Of a stretch of 64,000 nucleotides of DNA, positions 35,420-45,026 are shown piece after piece. The notes beneath the pieces are model-generated. The model ran no database searches. It saw only the letters and a list, made by a program, of their open reading frames with translations, and was not told the DNA's origin. The translations under genes were made by a program, and so were the position numbers. Numbering within the stretch: the stretch's first letter is position 1; the number at the start of each line of letters is the position of its first letter. The stretch is from Clostridioides sp. ES-S-0054-01 (GTDB lineage Bacteria > Bacillota > Clostridia > Peptostreptococcales > Peptostreptococcaceae), in assembly GCA_021561035.1 (NCBI GenBank), contig CP067346.1, positions 651,001 through 715,000 of the forward strand. The letters are read 5' to 3'.

Positions 35420-37018
35420 ATGATTTCATTAATTGATGTATATATTATAGTAGGATATTTGCTGTTAATGTTAGTTATTGGTTATTATTCAGGAAAAGAT
35501 AATAAAAATCAAGAAGATTATTTCTTAGCAGGTAGGTCAATGCCATGGATTCCAATTGCTTTATCAGTTGCAGCTACTATGATTAGTGCAAATAGCTTTA
35601 TAGGTGGTCCTGGATGGGCATATATGGATGGAATGTATCCAGTAATGGTCAATATTACAGTACCTTTAGCAATATTTTTTGCACTGAGCATTACCACCCC
35701 AGTTATTTATAGATTAAAGATAACATCCGTATATGAATATATGGGATTTCGTTTGGGGAATTATTCAAGAGGATTAACTATTATTCAATTTTTTATTAAT
35801 TCATTGATTCAAGCGAGTTCTATGGTATATATACCAGTGCTTATTATTCAGATGGTTACTGGTTGGTCGCTTTATATTTTAGTTCCAATCGTTGTACTTG
35901 TATCAATTATATATACATTATTAGGGGGAATTAAAGCGGTTATATGGACTGATAGTATTCAAATGCTAGTAGTAATAAGTGCTGTATTTATAGTAATTAT
36001 TGTAGCCTTAGAGGGAATGAATCTTAGCTTCTTTGATACATTGCAAATTGCACGACAGAGTGGTAAATTAAATACATTTGATTTTAGCACAGATATATCA
36101 GTTACAAATACTTTTTGGGCTACTTTAATTGGTGGAACTATAATGTGGATAAGATATTTCTGCTTTGACCAAGCTCAAGTACAAAGAGTCTTAACATCTA
36201 AATCTTTAAACAGTGCAAAAAATTCTTTTGTAGTTAGTGCATTTGTTATGAATCTAGTTTATTACCTTATGTTATTGGTAGGAGTGATTTTATTCGTTTT
36301 CTATGATGGAAGAGTATTTGAAACTTCAAATGAAATAATGATTACTTTTATTTTGAATGAACTTCCAGTGGGAGCAATTGGAATTATTATTGCAGGTGTG
36401 TTTGCAGCAGCAATGTCTAGTATTGACTCTATATTAAACAGTATGACAACTGTTTTTACAAAAGATATTTATGAGTTTTATTTTAAAAAAGATGATAAAG
36501 AATCATCATTAAAAGTGACAATGATTATAACAATGGTTATAGGTGTTGTTATGACTGGTTTAATTATTATGGGATTTGGGGGAAGCATTAAGTCGATTCT
36601 TGACCTTGTTGGTAACTATATTTCATATTTTTCTGGACCAGCTACAGGTGCATTTATATTAGCAATGTTTACATATAAAGCGCATGATAAAGGAGTATCT
36701 ATTGGCTTTATTGTGGGATTAGTTTTAGGATTTTTTATTTCTAATAAATATAACGTGAGTTGGTTGTGGAATCCAGCAATAGGTGCTACAATAACATTGA
36801 TATTTGGATATATTTTTAGTATCATCTTAAAAAACAATAACAATGTAGAGGATATTAAAAAATATACTGTATTTGGTATGAGAAGAGACCTTATTTCTAA
36901 AGGAATAGATAAAGTAGATGGAGTGTCTATACTACCATTTTCTTTAGGTAAGCAAGAATTAATTGTGTTGGCTTTTTTCATCATCCAATATATTATCTTA
37001 TTTTTAATACAATTTTAA
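35420..37018 (+). CDS. Sodium:solute symporter (SSS family)
   Basis: 532 residues with about 13 helices. The N-terminal SSS block is YYSGKDNKNQEDYFLAGRSM, then WIPIALSVAATMISANSFIG. A sodium-site-like segment lies in GVFAAAMSSIDSILNSMTTV (about residue 340). The family imports proline, sugars, short-chain acids or pantothenate with Na+. ATG follows GAAAGGGGTGGCTT, 44 bases after the MFS gene. Confidence 0.88.
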   Translation: MISLIDVYIIVGYLLLMLVIGYYSGKDNKNQEDYFLAGRSMPWIPIALSVAATMISANSFIGGPGWAYMDGMYPVMVNITVPLAIFFALSITTPVIYRLKITSVYEYMGFRLGNYSRGLTIIQFFINSLIQASSMVYIPVLIIQMVTGWSLYILVPIVVLVSIIYTLLGGIKAVIWTDSIQMLVVISAVFIVIIVALEGMNLSFFDTLQIARQSGKLNTFDFSTDISVTNTFWATLIGGTIMWIRYFCFDQAQVQRVLTSKSLNSAKNSFVVSAFVMNLVYYLMLLVGVILFVFYDGRVFETSNEIMITFILNELPVGAIGIIIAGVFAAAMSSIDSILNSMTTVFTKDIYEFYFKKDDKESSLKVTMIITMVIGVVMTGLIIMGFGGSIKSILDLVGNYISYFSGPATGAFILAMFTYKAHDKGVSIGFIVGLVLGFFISNKYNVSWLWNPAIGATITLIFGYIFSIILKNNNNVEDIKKYTVFGMRRDLISKGIDKVDGVSILPFSLGKQELIVLAFFIIQYIILFLIQF

Positions 37019-37052
37019 GAAGAAATACTAGATGTTTAAGGAGAAATACTAA

Positions 37053-38075
37053 ATGAATCAAAAGAAAGTTCATTATAATAAATCGGCTACATCAAAAGAT
37101 GTTGCGAGACTTGCAGGAGTATCTCAATCATCTGTTTCAAGAGCATTTGGTAGTGCAAATGGAAAGGGTGTAAAACCTGAGGTAAGAGAAAAAATTTTTC
37201 GTATAGCAAATGAAATAGGATATGTTCCTAATTTAGTTGCAAGAGGAATGATTAGTGGCAAAACAAATGTTATAGGATTGATAGTCGGTGATAATCTAGG
37301 TCCATTTTATAACAGGATTATCAACTTATTTGTAGAAAAAATTCAAGAGATAGGTAAACAATGTCTTGTTTTTAAGGTTCCTAGACAAGAAAGAATAGAT
37401 AATATAATTTCAAGAGTAATTCAGTTTCAAGTGGAAGCTGTGATTATTACAGCTTCAGCTATGAATAAGGTAATGGCTGAGACATGTGAAGAAAATAATA
37501 TTCCTGTGATTCTTTTTAATCGTTTTATACCGGGCATAAAAATAAGTACAGTCTATGTAGACCCAATTGAAGGCGGAGGAATGGCTGCTGAATATCTGCT
37601 TGACAAGGGGCATAAAAATATAGGATACATTCAATTTACCAGAGAAACAAGTGAGGAAATGGAAAAGAAAATTGGATTTTATTCTAAGTTAAGACAAAAT
37701 GGAATTCATAATCTTAAAGAAGAGTCTGCAAACTATGACTATGATTCTGGATATGAAGCAGGGAAAAGAATGTTAGCATTACAAAGTCCACCAACAGCGA
37801 TTTTTTGCACAAGTGACTTGATAGCTATTGGTGTAATGGATGTTGCAAGATTTGAGTATAAATTAAGGATACCAGAAGATTTATCAGTTATAGGGTATGA
37901 TGATATTCAGATGGCTTCATGGAAAAGTTATAATTTAACAACAATTAGACAGCCACTAGATTTATTAATTGAAAAAACAATTAACATACTTAAAGACTTA
38001 TTAAATGAAGAAAATCCTGAATCAGTAGTTGAAATGCTAAAGCCTGAATTGATTGAAAGAGGTTCTACGATTTAA
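37053..38075 (+). CDS. LacI-family transcriptional regulator
   Basis: 340 residues. The N-terminal LacI HTH (TSKDVARLAGVSQSSVSRAF) and hinge (NLVARGMISGKTNVIGLI) are followed by a periplasmic-binding-protein-like effector domain (PPTAIFCTSDLIAIGVMDVA). ATG follows AAGGAGAAATACTAA, 35 bases after the symporter gene. As the last gene of the operon it probably represses its own transcription until the imported compound binds. A candidate operator is at 31267. Confidence 0.92.
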   Translation: MNQKKVHYNKSATSKDVARLAGVSQSSVSRAFGSANGKGVKPEVREKIFRIANEIGYVPNLVARGMISGKTNVIGLIVGDNLGPFYNRIINLFVEKIQEIGKQCLVFKVPRQERIDNIISRVIQFQVEAVIITASAMNKVMAETCEENNIPVILFNRFIPGIKISTVYVDPIEGGGMAAEYLLDKGHKNIGYIQFTRETSEEMEKKIGFYSKLRQNGIHNLKEESANYDYDSGYEAGKRMLALQSPPTAIFCTSDLIAIGVMDVARFEYKLRIPEDLSVIGYDDIQMASWKSYNLTTIRQPLDLLIEKTINILKDLLNEENPESVVEMLKPELIERGSTI

Positions 38076-38232
38076 TTGATAGATAGCTAAAGATATGTTA
38101 ATAATAATTTTTATAAAGAAATCTTAGTAAGTAAAAGAATAGGATTTTTATAATTACTATTGGTTAACATTGGTTGATGATAAATTTTAATGTATTTATG
38201 TAGGGGTAATATTTATATTAACAGATAAAATT

Positions 38233-38270
38233 AAAAGATGAGTCTTAAATTTGATAAGACTCATCTTTTT
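38233..38270. terminator. Bidirectional terminator between lacI-type gene and ftsH-like gene
   Basis: AAAAGATGAGTCTTA (38233-38247) and AAGACTCATCTTTTT (38256-38270) form a stem with A/T runs on both sides, serving both convergent genes. A direct repeat TTTTTAAATTTGCATTAG follows (38266-38301). Confidence 0.85.
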
Positions 38271-38297
38271 AAATTTGCATTAGTTTTTAAATTTGCA

Positions 38298-39707
38298 TTA
38301 GTTTACGGCTTCTTTTCCTATTAAATCTTTTAACTCTTCATGAGTCATAGTTTCTTTTTCAAATAAGAACTTAGAAACAGAATGTAAATCTTCAAGATTA
38401 TCCTTTAACATCTCTAAAGTCTCTTTATAACAAACTTCAACTATACGATTTGCTTCCTTTTGAACCTTATCACATAAGAAAGTCTTATCATTTCCATCAA
38501 TAGTCATAAATCCTAAGTTGCTCATACCATATTCACAAACCATTTGGTTAGCTATTTCAGTGACTTTCTTCAAGTCATCTTTTGCACCAGTAGATTTGTG
38601 GTTAAATATTAATTCTTCTGAAGCCTTTCCAGCAAGTAATATTTTTATTTTTCCAACCAATTCGTCCTTAGTATAAATATATCTATCCTCATCAGGTAGT
38701 TGAAGAACATAACCTAATGCTTGTCCTCTAGGAACTATAGATATTTTTTGTATAGGACAAATTCCTACTATATCACTTACAAGAGCATGCCCAGCCTCAT
38801 GATACGCTACTATTTTTTTCTCTTTTTCAACTAGTGCAGAGTTTTTGGATTCTAATCCTGCAATAACTCTTTCAAGTGCTTTGTCAAAGTGTTCTGATGT
38901 AATACATTCACTGTCATCTCTAACTGCAAATATAGCTGCTTCATTTGCTATATTTGAAAGATGAGCTCCATTGAAACCATGAGTTTTTTTAGCTAAAAGT
39001 TCTAGATTTACAGATTTGTCTATAGGCTTATCATCTGTATGTACCTTTAGAATTTCAAATCTAGTGTGATAATTTGGTGCACCTATATGAATGTGTCTGT
39101 CAAATCTTCCTGGTCTAAGTAAAGCTTCATCTAATAAGTCAAGTCTATTGGTAGCACCTATTATTAATACATTGGAATCTTTATTAAATCCATCCATTTC
39201 AACTAAAAGTTGGTTTAGTGTTTGGTCTTTTTCATTGTTACTTTCAAGATGTCTTTTTGCACCTACAGCATCTATTTCGTCTATAAATATTATGCTTGGA
39301 GCTTCTTTCCTAGCTTTTTCAAATAAAGTTCTAACTCTTTTTGCTCCTACACCTACATATTTTTCAACGAATTCTGAACCTGTAACATTGAAAAATGATG
39401 AGTTTGTTTCACCAGCTACAGCAGATGCAAGTAAAGTTTTCCCTGTTCCCGGAGGACCATAAAATAATACTCCTTTAGGTATCTTTGCACCCATTTTTTG
39501 ATATTTTTGTGGTGACTTCATAAAATCAACTATTTCAAATAGTTCTTCTTTTACTTCGTCTAATCCAGCAACGTCTCTAAATGTAGTCTTTGGTTTTGTA
39601 GAAAGTGAATCATCTGTTTGATTGTCTCTTTCCATTTTTGTCTGTGCAAAGACAGGAGCTGGATTGTTGATTTTCTTAAAAAAGTTGTTTAGCATTTTCA
39701 TATTCAC
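38298..39707 (-). CDS. ftsH2: FtsH-like AAA+ zinc metalloprotease lacking the membrane domain
   Basis: 469 residues. AAA+ module: Walker A GPPGTGKT, Walker B IIFIDEIDAVG, SRH ATNRLDLLDEALLRPGRFDR. M41 protease: HEAGH (in VAYHEAGHALV), with the third zinc ligand in STGAKDDL. FtsH normally begins with two membrane helices and a periplasmic domain; here the AAA+ domain starts by residue 43 after a short polar leader, so this is a soluble paralogue. ATG 39707 follows GAGGTGTGAAT. The substrate set is unknown, and a membrane FtsH probably exists elsewhere. Confidence 0.9.
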   Translation of the reverse strand: MNMKMLNNFFKKINNPAPVFAQTKMERDNQTDDSLSTKPKTTFRDVAGLDEVKEELFEIVDFMKSPQKYQKMGAKIPKGVLFYGPPGTGKTLLASAVAGETNSSFFNVTGSEFVEKYVGVGAKRVRTLFEKARKEAPSIIFIDEIDAVGAKRHLESNNEKDQTLNQLLVEMDGFNKDSNVLIIGATNRLDLLDEALLRPGRFDRHIHIGAPNYHTRFEILKVHTDDKPIDKSVNLELLAKKTHGFNGAHLSNIANEAAIFAVRDDSECITSEHFDKALERVIAGLESKNSALVEKEKKIVAYHEAGHALVSDIVGICPIQKISIVPRGQALGYVLQLPDEDRYIYTKDELVGKIKILLAGKASEELIFNHKSTGAKDDLKKVTEIANQMVCEYGMSNLGFMTIDGNDKTFLCDKVQKEANRIVEVCYKETLEMLKDNLEDLHSVSKFLFEKETMTHEELKDLIGKEAVN

Positions 39708-40116
39708 ACCTCAGGTAATTAATTATTGTTAATCAATTTTATATTTTCCATATTTACTATTTTTTATTATTTATTTTTCATGGAAAAAATATACATGTTA
39801 TCTAAATAAAAATAAATTTGTTATATGTATGAAAAAGTGAATTTATGTATATATAGAGATTGATTTTATATATTGAATAAAAAGTGATAAATATAGATAA
39901 TATTGAGTAAAATGTGATAAAACTAAATAAAATGAAAATGATAAAAAATGTTATATTGTATACATTTAAGGTATATTAAGTATAATGTTATGTATAATAT
40001 TCAGATATAAAAGGTTTTAGGATATAAATTTAAAAATTAATATCAAAATGAGTAGCATAGGCATATAATTAGTAGTAGGAGAAAGTAATTAAATTTTTCC
40101 TAAACTAAAAAAATAG

Positions 40117-40145
40117 TTGCAAATAATTTGATTAAGTGATATAGT
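40117..40145 (+). promoter_or_regulatory. Candidate promoter of the infC operon
   Basis: TTGCAA (40117-40122), 17 bases, TATAGT (40140-40145), about 15 bases before the L20 leader. The stretch 39708-40116 is otherwise gene-free. Confidence 0.6.
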
Positions 40146-40159
40146 AGATAGGGTAAGAA

Positions 40160-40300
40160 TAAAACAAAGAAGAAGTCCGCTTCTCACCTTACGACGAAGG
40201 TTAGTAAGGTAAATATAAGTTAAAGCTTAATGTTAGTTTAAGCTTGTTTAAATTTGGTAACTTATATTGCGGATGATTATATCATTCGCTTTTTATTTTA
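40160..40300 (+). ncRNA. Ribosomal protein L20 leader (infC-rpmI-rplT)
   Basis: The segment begins with the typical GTCCGCTTCTCACCTTACGA and folds back over GAAGGTTAGTAAGG. A second stem, AACTTATATT / AATATAAGTT, encloses a hairpin. It ends with GCGGATGA...TCATTCGC and TTTTTATTTT, a terminator. In low-GC Firmicutes, excess L20 binds this leader and favours termination, adjusting the operon to rRNA supply. Position just before infC supports the call. Confidence 0.85.
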
Positions 40301-40324
40301 TAAAAAATTTGGAGGTGTCCTACA

Positions 40325-40834
40325 ATTAGCAAAGAATTAGCAATCAATGAACAAATAAAAGATAAGGAAATAAGAGTCCTTTCATCAACAGGTGAACAAC
40401 TTGGAGTAATGCCTACTAAAGAAGCTCAAGCAATGGCTAATAGCAAAAACTTAGATTTAGTTCAAATCTCGCCAAATGCAAATCCACCAGTATGTAAGAT
40501 AATGGATTATGGAAAGTTTAGATATGAGCAAGCGAGAAAAGACAAAGAAGCTAAGAAGAAGCAAAAAACTATAGTTGTAAAGGAAGTAAGACTTAGACCA
40601 GGTATTGAACAAAATGATTTAAATACGAAAGCTAATAATGCTATAAAGTTCCTTAAAAAAGGGGATAAAGTCAAAGTTGAACTTAGATTTAGAGGAAGAG
40701 AACTAGGACATAAAGACATAGGCAAAGAAGTTATGCTTAAGTTTTTAGATATAATAAAAGAGTTTGGAGAACCAACAAAAGCCCCTGCATTTGAGGGCAA
40801 TAATATGGTTGTAATTATAGATCCAAAAAAATAG
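40325..40834 (+). CDS. infC: Translation initiation factor IF-3, AUU start
   Basis: 169 residues. The true start is ATT at 40325 after GGAGGTGTCCTACA; the first ATG (40409) would drop the conserved N-terminus INEQIKDKEIRVLSSTGEQL. Conserved blocks include NPPVCKIMDYGKFRYEQ and VKVELRFRGRE. IF-3 binds the 30S subunit, prevents early 50S joining and checks the start codon. AUU starts let IF-3 repress its own synthesis. First gene of infC-rpmI-rplT. Confidence 0.97.
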   Translation: MSKELAINEQIKDKEIRVLSSTGEQLGVMPTKEAQAMANSKNLDLVQISPNANPPVCKIMDYGKFRYEQARKDKEAKKKQKTIVVKEVRLRPGIEQNDLNTKANNAIKFLKKGDKVKVELRFRGRELGHKDIGKEVMLKFLDIIKEFGEPTKAPAFEGNNMVVIIDPKK

Positions 40835-40861
40835 ATGATTAACTGAGAGGAGGAATTTGTC

Positions 40862-41056
40862 ATGCCTAAAATGAAAAGTCATAGAGGTGCAGCAAAGAGA
40901 TTAAAGAAAACAGGAACTGGAAAGTTGAAGAGACCTAAAGCGTTTAAAAGACATAAATTAACTAAAAAATCTGCAAAAAATAAAATGAACTTAAGAAAAT
41001 CAACTTTAGTAAGTGATGGAGATGCTAAGAGAATAGCACAATTATTACCATACTAG
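40862..41056 (+). CDS. rpmI: 50S ribosomal protein L35
   Basis: 64 residues, strongly basic, with the L35 signature [20 protein letters not shown] and the C-terminal [36 protein letters not shown] precedes ATG 40862. Part of the 50S subunit. Confidence 0.98.
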   Translation: MPKMKSHRGAAKRLKKTGTGKLKRPKAFKRHKLTKKSAKNKMNLRKSTLVSDGDAKRIAQLLPY

Positions 41057-41111
41057 GATACGGATTATAAATAATAACTATAGAAGAGGGATATAGAAGG
41101 AGGTCATAACG

Positions 41112-41468
41112 ATGGCAAGAGTTAAAAAAGCTATGAACGCTCGTAAAAAGCATAAGAAGATATTAAAACTTGCAAAAGGATTCAGAGGATCTAGAAGCAA
41201 ATTATATAGACCAGCGAATACATTCGTAATGAAAGCATTAAAGAATGCTTATATAGGAAGAAAGTTAAAGAAAAGAGACTTCAGAAAACTTTGGATACAA
41301 AGAATAAATGCAGCTGCTAGAATGAATGGAATATCTTATTCAAGATTAATGAATGGATTAAAACTATCTGGTATTGAAGTTAACAGAAAGATGTTATCTG
41401 AAATGGCTATACAAGACCCAGAAGGATTTGCAAAATTAGCAGAAGTTGCTAAAGCAAAATTGGCTTAA
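41112..41468 (+). CDS. rplT: 50S ribosomal protein L20
   Basis: 118 residues: [20 protein letters not shown] then [14 protein letters not shown], and the globular RNA-binding end [15 protein letters not shown]. Needed early in 50S assembly and, in Firmicutes, the repressor of this operon through the leader. ATG follows GAAGGAGGTCATAACG. Confidence 0.98.
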   Translation: MARVKKAMNARKKHKKILKLAKGFRGSRSKLYRPANTFVMKALKNAYIGRKLKKRDFRKLWIQRINAAARMNGISYSRLMNGLKLSGIEVNRKMLSEMAIQDPEGFAKLAEVAKAKLA

Positions 41469-41487
41469 TATTGAATTATAAGATGTA

Positions 41488-41527
41488 AAGTCTTTGAGTT
41501 ATGTAAATAGTTCAAAGGCTTTTTTTA
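41488..41527 (+). terminator. Terminator of the infC operon
   Basis: AAGTCTTTGA and TTCAAAGGCTT pair (with G-U), followed by a run of seven T. Confidence 0.8.
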
Positions 41528-42182
41528 TTTTTGAAAAAGAACTGTTTTTACGATATACAAGCAATTTTATAATGTTGAATAAAATAATCAATACGTTGAA
41601 TAAAATAATCAATACAGTATAGTTAACTGATATTTATTATAAAAAGTATCACAATTATTTATGAGAACTATAAAAATTTACTGTAGAAATAAAAAATTTA
41701 CTGTAGAAATGATGTTATTCTATGTATAAAATTTCCAATCAATCTTGAATCAATATTATCAACACGACAATATTATCTCATTAATAAGATAAACATGGGG
41801 GATATGAAGGTAAATAAAGGATAAAAATAACAGTTTGATTTTTGTGTTAAGCTGTTATTTTTATTTAGAGTATATATCCAGAGCAAAATGTCTCTGATTG
41901 GCTTGTAAATGATAAGTGCAAAAAAGATGTTGTATATCTGTGGGATATAGTATATTAAATGAACTTCTTTGTACATTTTCAGAGTAAGAAAGTGAAGTAG
42001 TACAAAGAAGTTTTTTATTAATGAGGATATTTTTTATAACTAAAAAAACTATACGTAGATTTGATTAAAAAGGAATTTACATATAGTTTTTTTAGTATAA
42101 TAAATAGTGCAAACTTATATAGCAAAGATAAAGTATGATATTAAATTTTATTATCATCCAAAAATCTAAGGAGGACGCTTTT
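41528..42182. other. Gene-poor stretch with a decayed 3' coding scrap and a terminator
   Basis: No intact gene. After a TAG, plus-strand codons from about 41868 read SIYPEQNVSDWLVNDKCKKD, then VVYLWDIVY and a stop at about 41955, which looks like the end of a lost gene. A strong hairpin follows: AACTTCTTTGTAC (41962-41974) / GTACAAAGAAGTT (42000-42012) with a T tail. Confidence 0.4.
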
Positions 42183-44078
42183 ATGAAAATAAAATTTATT
42201 ATAGTGTCATCAATAATATTTTTAATAGGATTACTTGTGGGGTGTCAAAGTACCAAAGATACAGAAATAAATGTACTTGCTACAAGTGATTTACATTCAA
42301 TTATTCCAGATAATCTAGTCTCTTATGTGCAGGAAGAAAGAAAGTATGATGAAAATCTACTTATGGTAGATGCAGGAGATTTTTTTGACATGCAAAGTAG
42401 TGAAATGAACAATTGGTTTACTGGACAAAAACTTGTAGGATTTAAAGATGGGATACCAGAGTACAAAAAAATAGCTGAACCACGTGAGAGAGAAGTTCCT
42501 TTAGCTAAAAAGATGGCAAAGCTGAAATATGATGCAGTTACATTTGGAAATCATGAATTTGTCTCTAACGACAAACAGAGTCTTGATAAATTGGTTTCTG
42601 ATTTTAAAAATAATAACATACCATTAGTGTCGGCAAATGTATATGAACAATCTGGAGAAAACTACGTAAAGCCATATGTAATGAAAAATGTAAATACTGA
42701 TAATGGAGTTGTAAAGGTTGGAATACTCGGTCTGACTATAAAAGAAGTAGGGGAACGTTCTAGATTTAAAAGTTTTGAACAAGATAAAAAAGCTAGAGAA
42801 CTTGGTGAGCAACCTCAATATAAAGGGACATTATATGCAAATGATTTAGTAGAAGATGCAAATAAGTGGGTAAAGGTTATGGAAAAAGAAAAGCCAGATA
42901 TAATAGTTGCCATTGTACATTCAGGTGAAGAACCCAAAAATCCTAAAAATCCAGGAAATAGAATAAAAGAACTAGCGACAACTGTAGAGGGAATAGATGC
43001 TATTGTAGCAGGTCATACGCATGAAAAAATAGAACAGCATACATATAAAAATAATTCTGGTAAAGAAGTAATAGTAACACAACCTGGAGCTCATGGTAAT
43101 AGTGTATCAAAGATTAATTTTAAGTTGGATAAGAAGAATGAGAAGTGGTTTATAAAAGATAAATATAGTGAATTAAAAGTTTTTGGAAAGGAAGTAAATA
43201 TAATTACAACCTCTGGTCTGAATCCAAAATTTTCAGATGAAATGGCAGTTAATTTGTTCAATGAAAGAGATAGAGCTGTTCAACCTATATTTATAGATAC
43301 TGGAGATTTTATAAATGCTAATACAAAAGAAATGACTAAATGGGCTAAAGAGTGGCAATACAATGAAAATAAAGGTATCCATAAAAAAATAAATGAATGG
43401 CCAATTATATATCTTGGTTATGATGCTGTAGTACTTGGTAGCCATGAGCTTACATCGGATAAAGAGAATTTTTTTGAAAAAAAATCCACGTTGGATTATA
43501 TTATAGAAAACTTTGAAGAAATGAAGATACCAGTCTTATCAGCTAATATATATGATGAATCTGGAGAAAATTATGTAAAACCTTATATAATTCATAATGT
43601 AGAAACTAGGGAAGGAAATATAAAGGTTGGAGTATTAGGTCTTACTACTACTGATAAGGTTGAGAAAGACTTAAGTGGCTCAAGTTTAAGCAAAGTCTCT
43701 AAGACTTTGAAGGCTCCTAAAGAAGCAGAGAAATTATATACTAATAACGTAGTAAAAGATGCAAGAGAGTGGGTAAAAGTCATGCAAAAGGAAAATCCTG
43801 ATGTGATTGTTACAGTTGTACATTCAGATAATAATAGTACTCTAAAAAATCCAAGTAGTGAGATAAAAAAACTTGCAATGTCGGTAGGTGGAATAGACGC
43901 TATTGTCGTAGGTCATACGAAAAATAAGATAGAAGAACATATTTACAAAAATAAGTTTGGGGATGAGGTCATAGTAACACAATCTGGAGAAGATTATTAT
44001 TCAAAAATAAGCCTTGAATTAAGAAAGGAAAATGGGAAGTGGAATATCATTAATAAATACAGTAAAGTAATAAAATAA
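42183..44078 (+). CDS. Lipoprotein metallophosphatase, tandem-duplicated (5'-nucleotidase-like)
   Basis: 631 residues from ATG 42183 after AAGGAGGACGCTTTT; an earlier in-frame ATG (42135) lacks a site. Signal peptide with lipobox LLVGC, so membrane-anchored outside. The first half has calcineurin-like motifs: ATSDLHS, DAGDFFD, FGNHEF, IVHSGE and GHTHEK. The second half repeats the same order (DTGDFIN, LGSHEL, VVHSDN, GHTKNK) but has lost the first D-x-H, the N of GNHE and the last His of GHTH. It is probably one active phosphoesterase domain plus one inactive copy. The usual nucleotide-binding C-terminal domain is absent. Confidence 0.85.
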   Translation: MKIKFIIVSSIIFLIGLLVGCQSTKDTEINVLATSDLHSIIPDNLVSYVQEERKYDENLLMVDAGDFFDMQSSEMNNWFTGQKLVGFKDGIPEYKKIAEPREREVPLAKKMAKLKYDAVTFGNHEFVSNDKQSLDKLVSDFKNNNIPLVSANVYEQSGENYVKPYVMKNVNTDNGVVKVGILGLTIKEVGERSRFKSFEQDKKARELGEQPQYKGTLYANDLVEDANKWVKVMEKEKPDIIVAIVHSGEEPKNPKNPGNRIKELATTVEGIDAIVAGHTHEKIEQHTYKNNSGKEVIVTQPGAHGNSVSKINFKLDKKNEKWFIKDKYSELKVFGKEVNIITTSGLNPKFSDEMAVNLFNERDRAVQPIFIDTGDFINANTKEMTKWAKEWQYNENKGIHKKINEWPIIYLGYDAVVLGSHELTSDKENFFEKKSTLDYIIENFEEMKIPVLSANIYDESGENYVKPYIIHNVETREGNIKVGVLGLTTTDKVEKDLSGSSLSKVSKTLKAPKEAEKLYTNNVVKDAREWVKVMQKENPDVIVTVVHSDNNSTLKNPSSEIKKLAMSVGGIDAIVVGHTKNKIEEHIYKNKFGDEVIVTQSGEDYYSKISLELRKENGKWNIINKYSKVIK

Positions 44079-44250
44079 ATTTATATGATAGATATATAAG
44101 CCATTGTGAATACTGTTTTTTTATACTACGTAACAATTATTGAAAATGATATGAATATAACATCTGAATAGAGGGCGTTTTATTTGTAAAAAATCAGTTT
44201 ACAGTTTGAGCGTATAAACTTATAGTAAAGGAGAAAAATTACGAGTTATA

Positions 44251-44764
44251 ACGAGTTATAAGAAGATTGCAATTATAACTGGTGCTAATAGTGGTTTTGG
44301 TAAGGAGTTTCTAAAGTTATTAATAAATGAAGCAGAAATAACAGAGATATGGGCAATTGCAAGAAACAAGGAACGATTAAATCAATTAGTAGACGAATTT
44401 GGGAGTAAGGTAAAAGTTTTTTCAAAATATTTATAGCTCAACTAAAGTATTTGTAAGAAATTATACAAGAGCATTAAATGTTGAACTTAAAGATAAAGGA
44501 ATAAATGTAATTGCTGTATGTCCAGGATAGATGAGTACAAACCTATTTAAGAGAGGTATAGTTGTAGCAGAAAAAGGGACAAAAAATTTCCCGGGCATAG
44601 TGACTCTAGATGTTGTTGCTAAAAAAGCATTGAAGGATACAAATAAAAATAAAGATATTTCTGTGTATGGTATCAATACAAAATCCAGTCATTTGCTAGC
44701 AAAACTATTGCCACAAAAGATGACGATGAAAGTTTGGTTAATGCAACAGCATATTAAGGAATAA
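44251..44764 (+). pseudogene. Short-chain dehydrogenase (SDR) with internal deletion
   Basis: The cofactor end is intact (KKIAIITGANSGFGKEFLKL, then WAIARNKERLNQLV). About 80 codons are missing after VKVFSKYL; the frame is picked up again at YSSTKVFVRNYTRALNVELK (the YxxxK site), IAVCPG, a TAG, then MSTNLFKRGIVVAEKG to the stop at 44764. The start is also damaged: AAAGGAG is followed by a 10-bp duplication (ACGAGTTATA twice) with ACG where ATG is expected. Confidence 0.85.
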
Positions 44765-44947
44765 GAGTTTTATATCTTATTAATGATATAATTTTATTTA
44801 TAAGAAATTTAATGATTATATCGTCAGGCAGACTTTCAATATGCCTGTGTTGTGTAGACTTGTCTATTCATACCTCCTTTTGCACATGATTACACATATC
44901 ATGGTTTTGACAAGAATAGTTAATATCTATATACCATGTTTTCCCAA

Positions 44948-44991
44948 TTGACAAAATGATTTTCAACTGTTATACTCATATGCATAACAGT
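44948..44991 (+). promoter_or_regulatory. Strong promoter with overlapping GntR/YtrA-type operator
   Basis: TTGACA (44948-44953), 17 bases, TATACT (44971-44976), close to consensus. The dyad ACTGTTAT-N10-ATAACAGT (44966-44991) covers the -10 and start region, ideal for repression by the GntR-type regulator encoded 36 bases downstream. Confidence 0.8.
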
Positions 44992-45026
44992 AAAACAGTT
45001 GAATAAATATTTTATAAGGAGGAGCA

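Noticed and set aside
41773..41976. 67-codon minus-strand frame after rplT
   Set aside because: Overlaps a strong terminator hairpin and lacks a start site; the plus strand shows a better decayed coding scrap.
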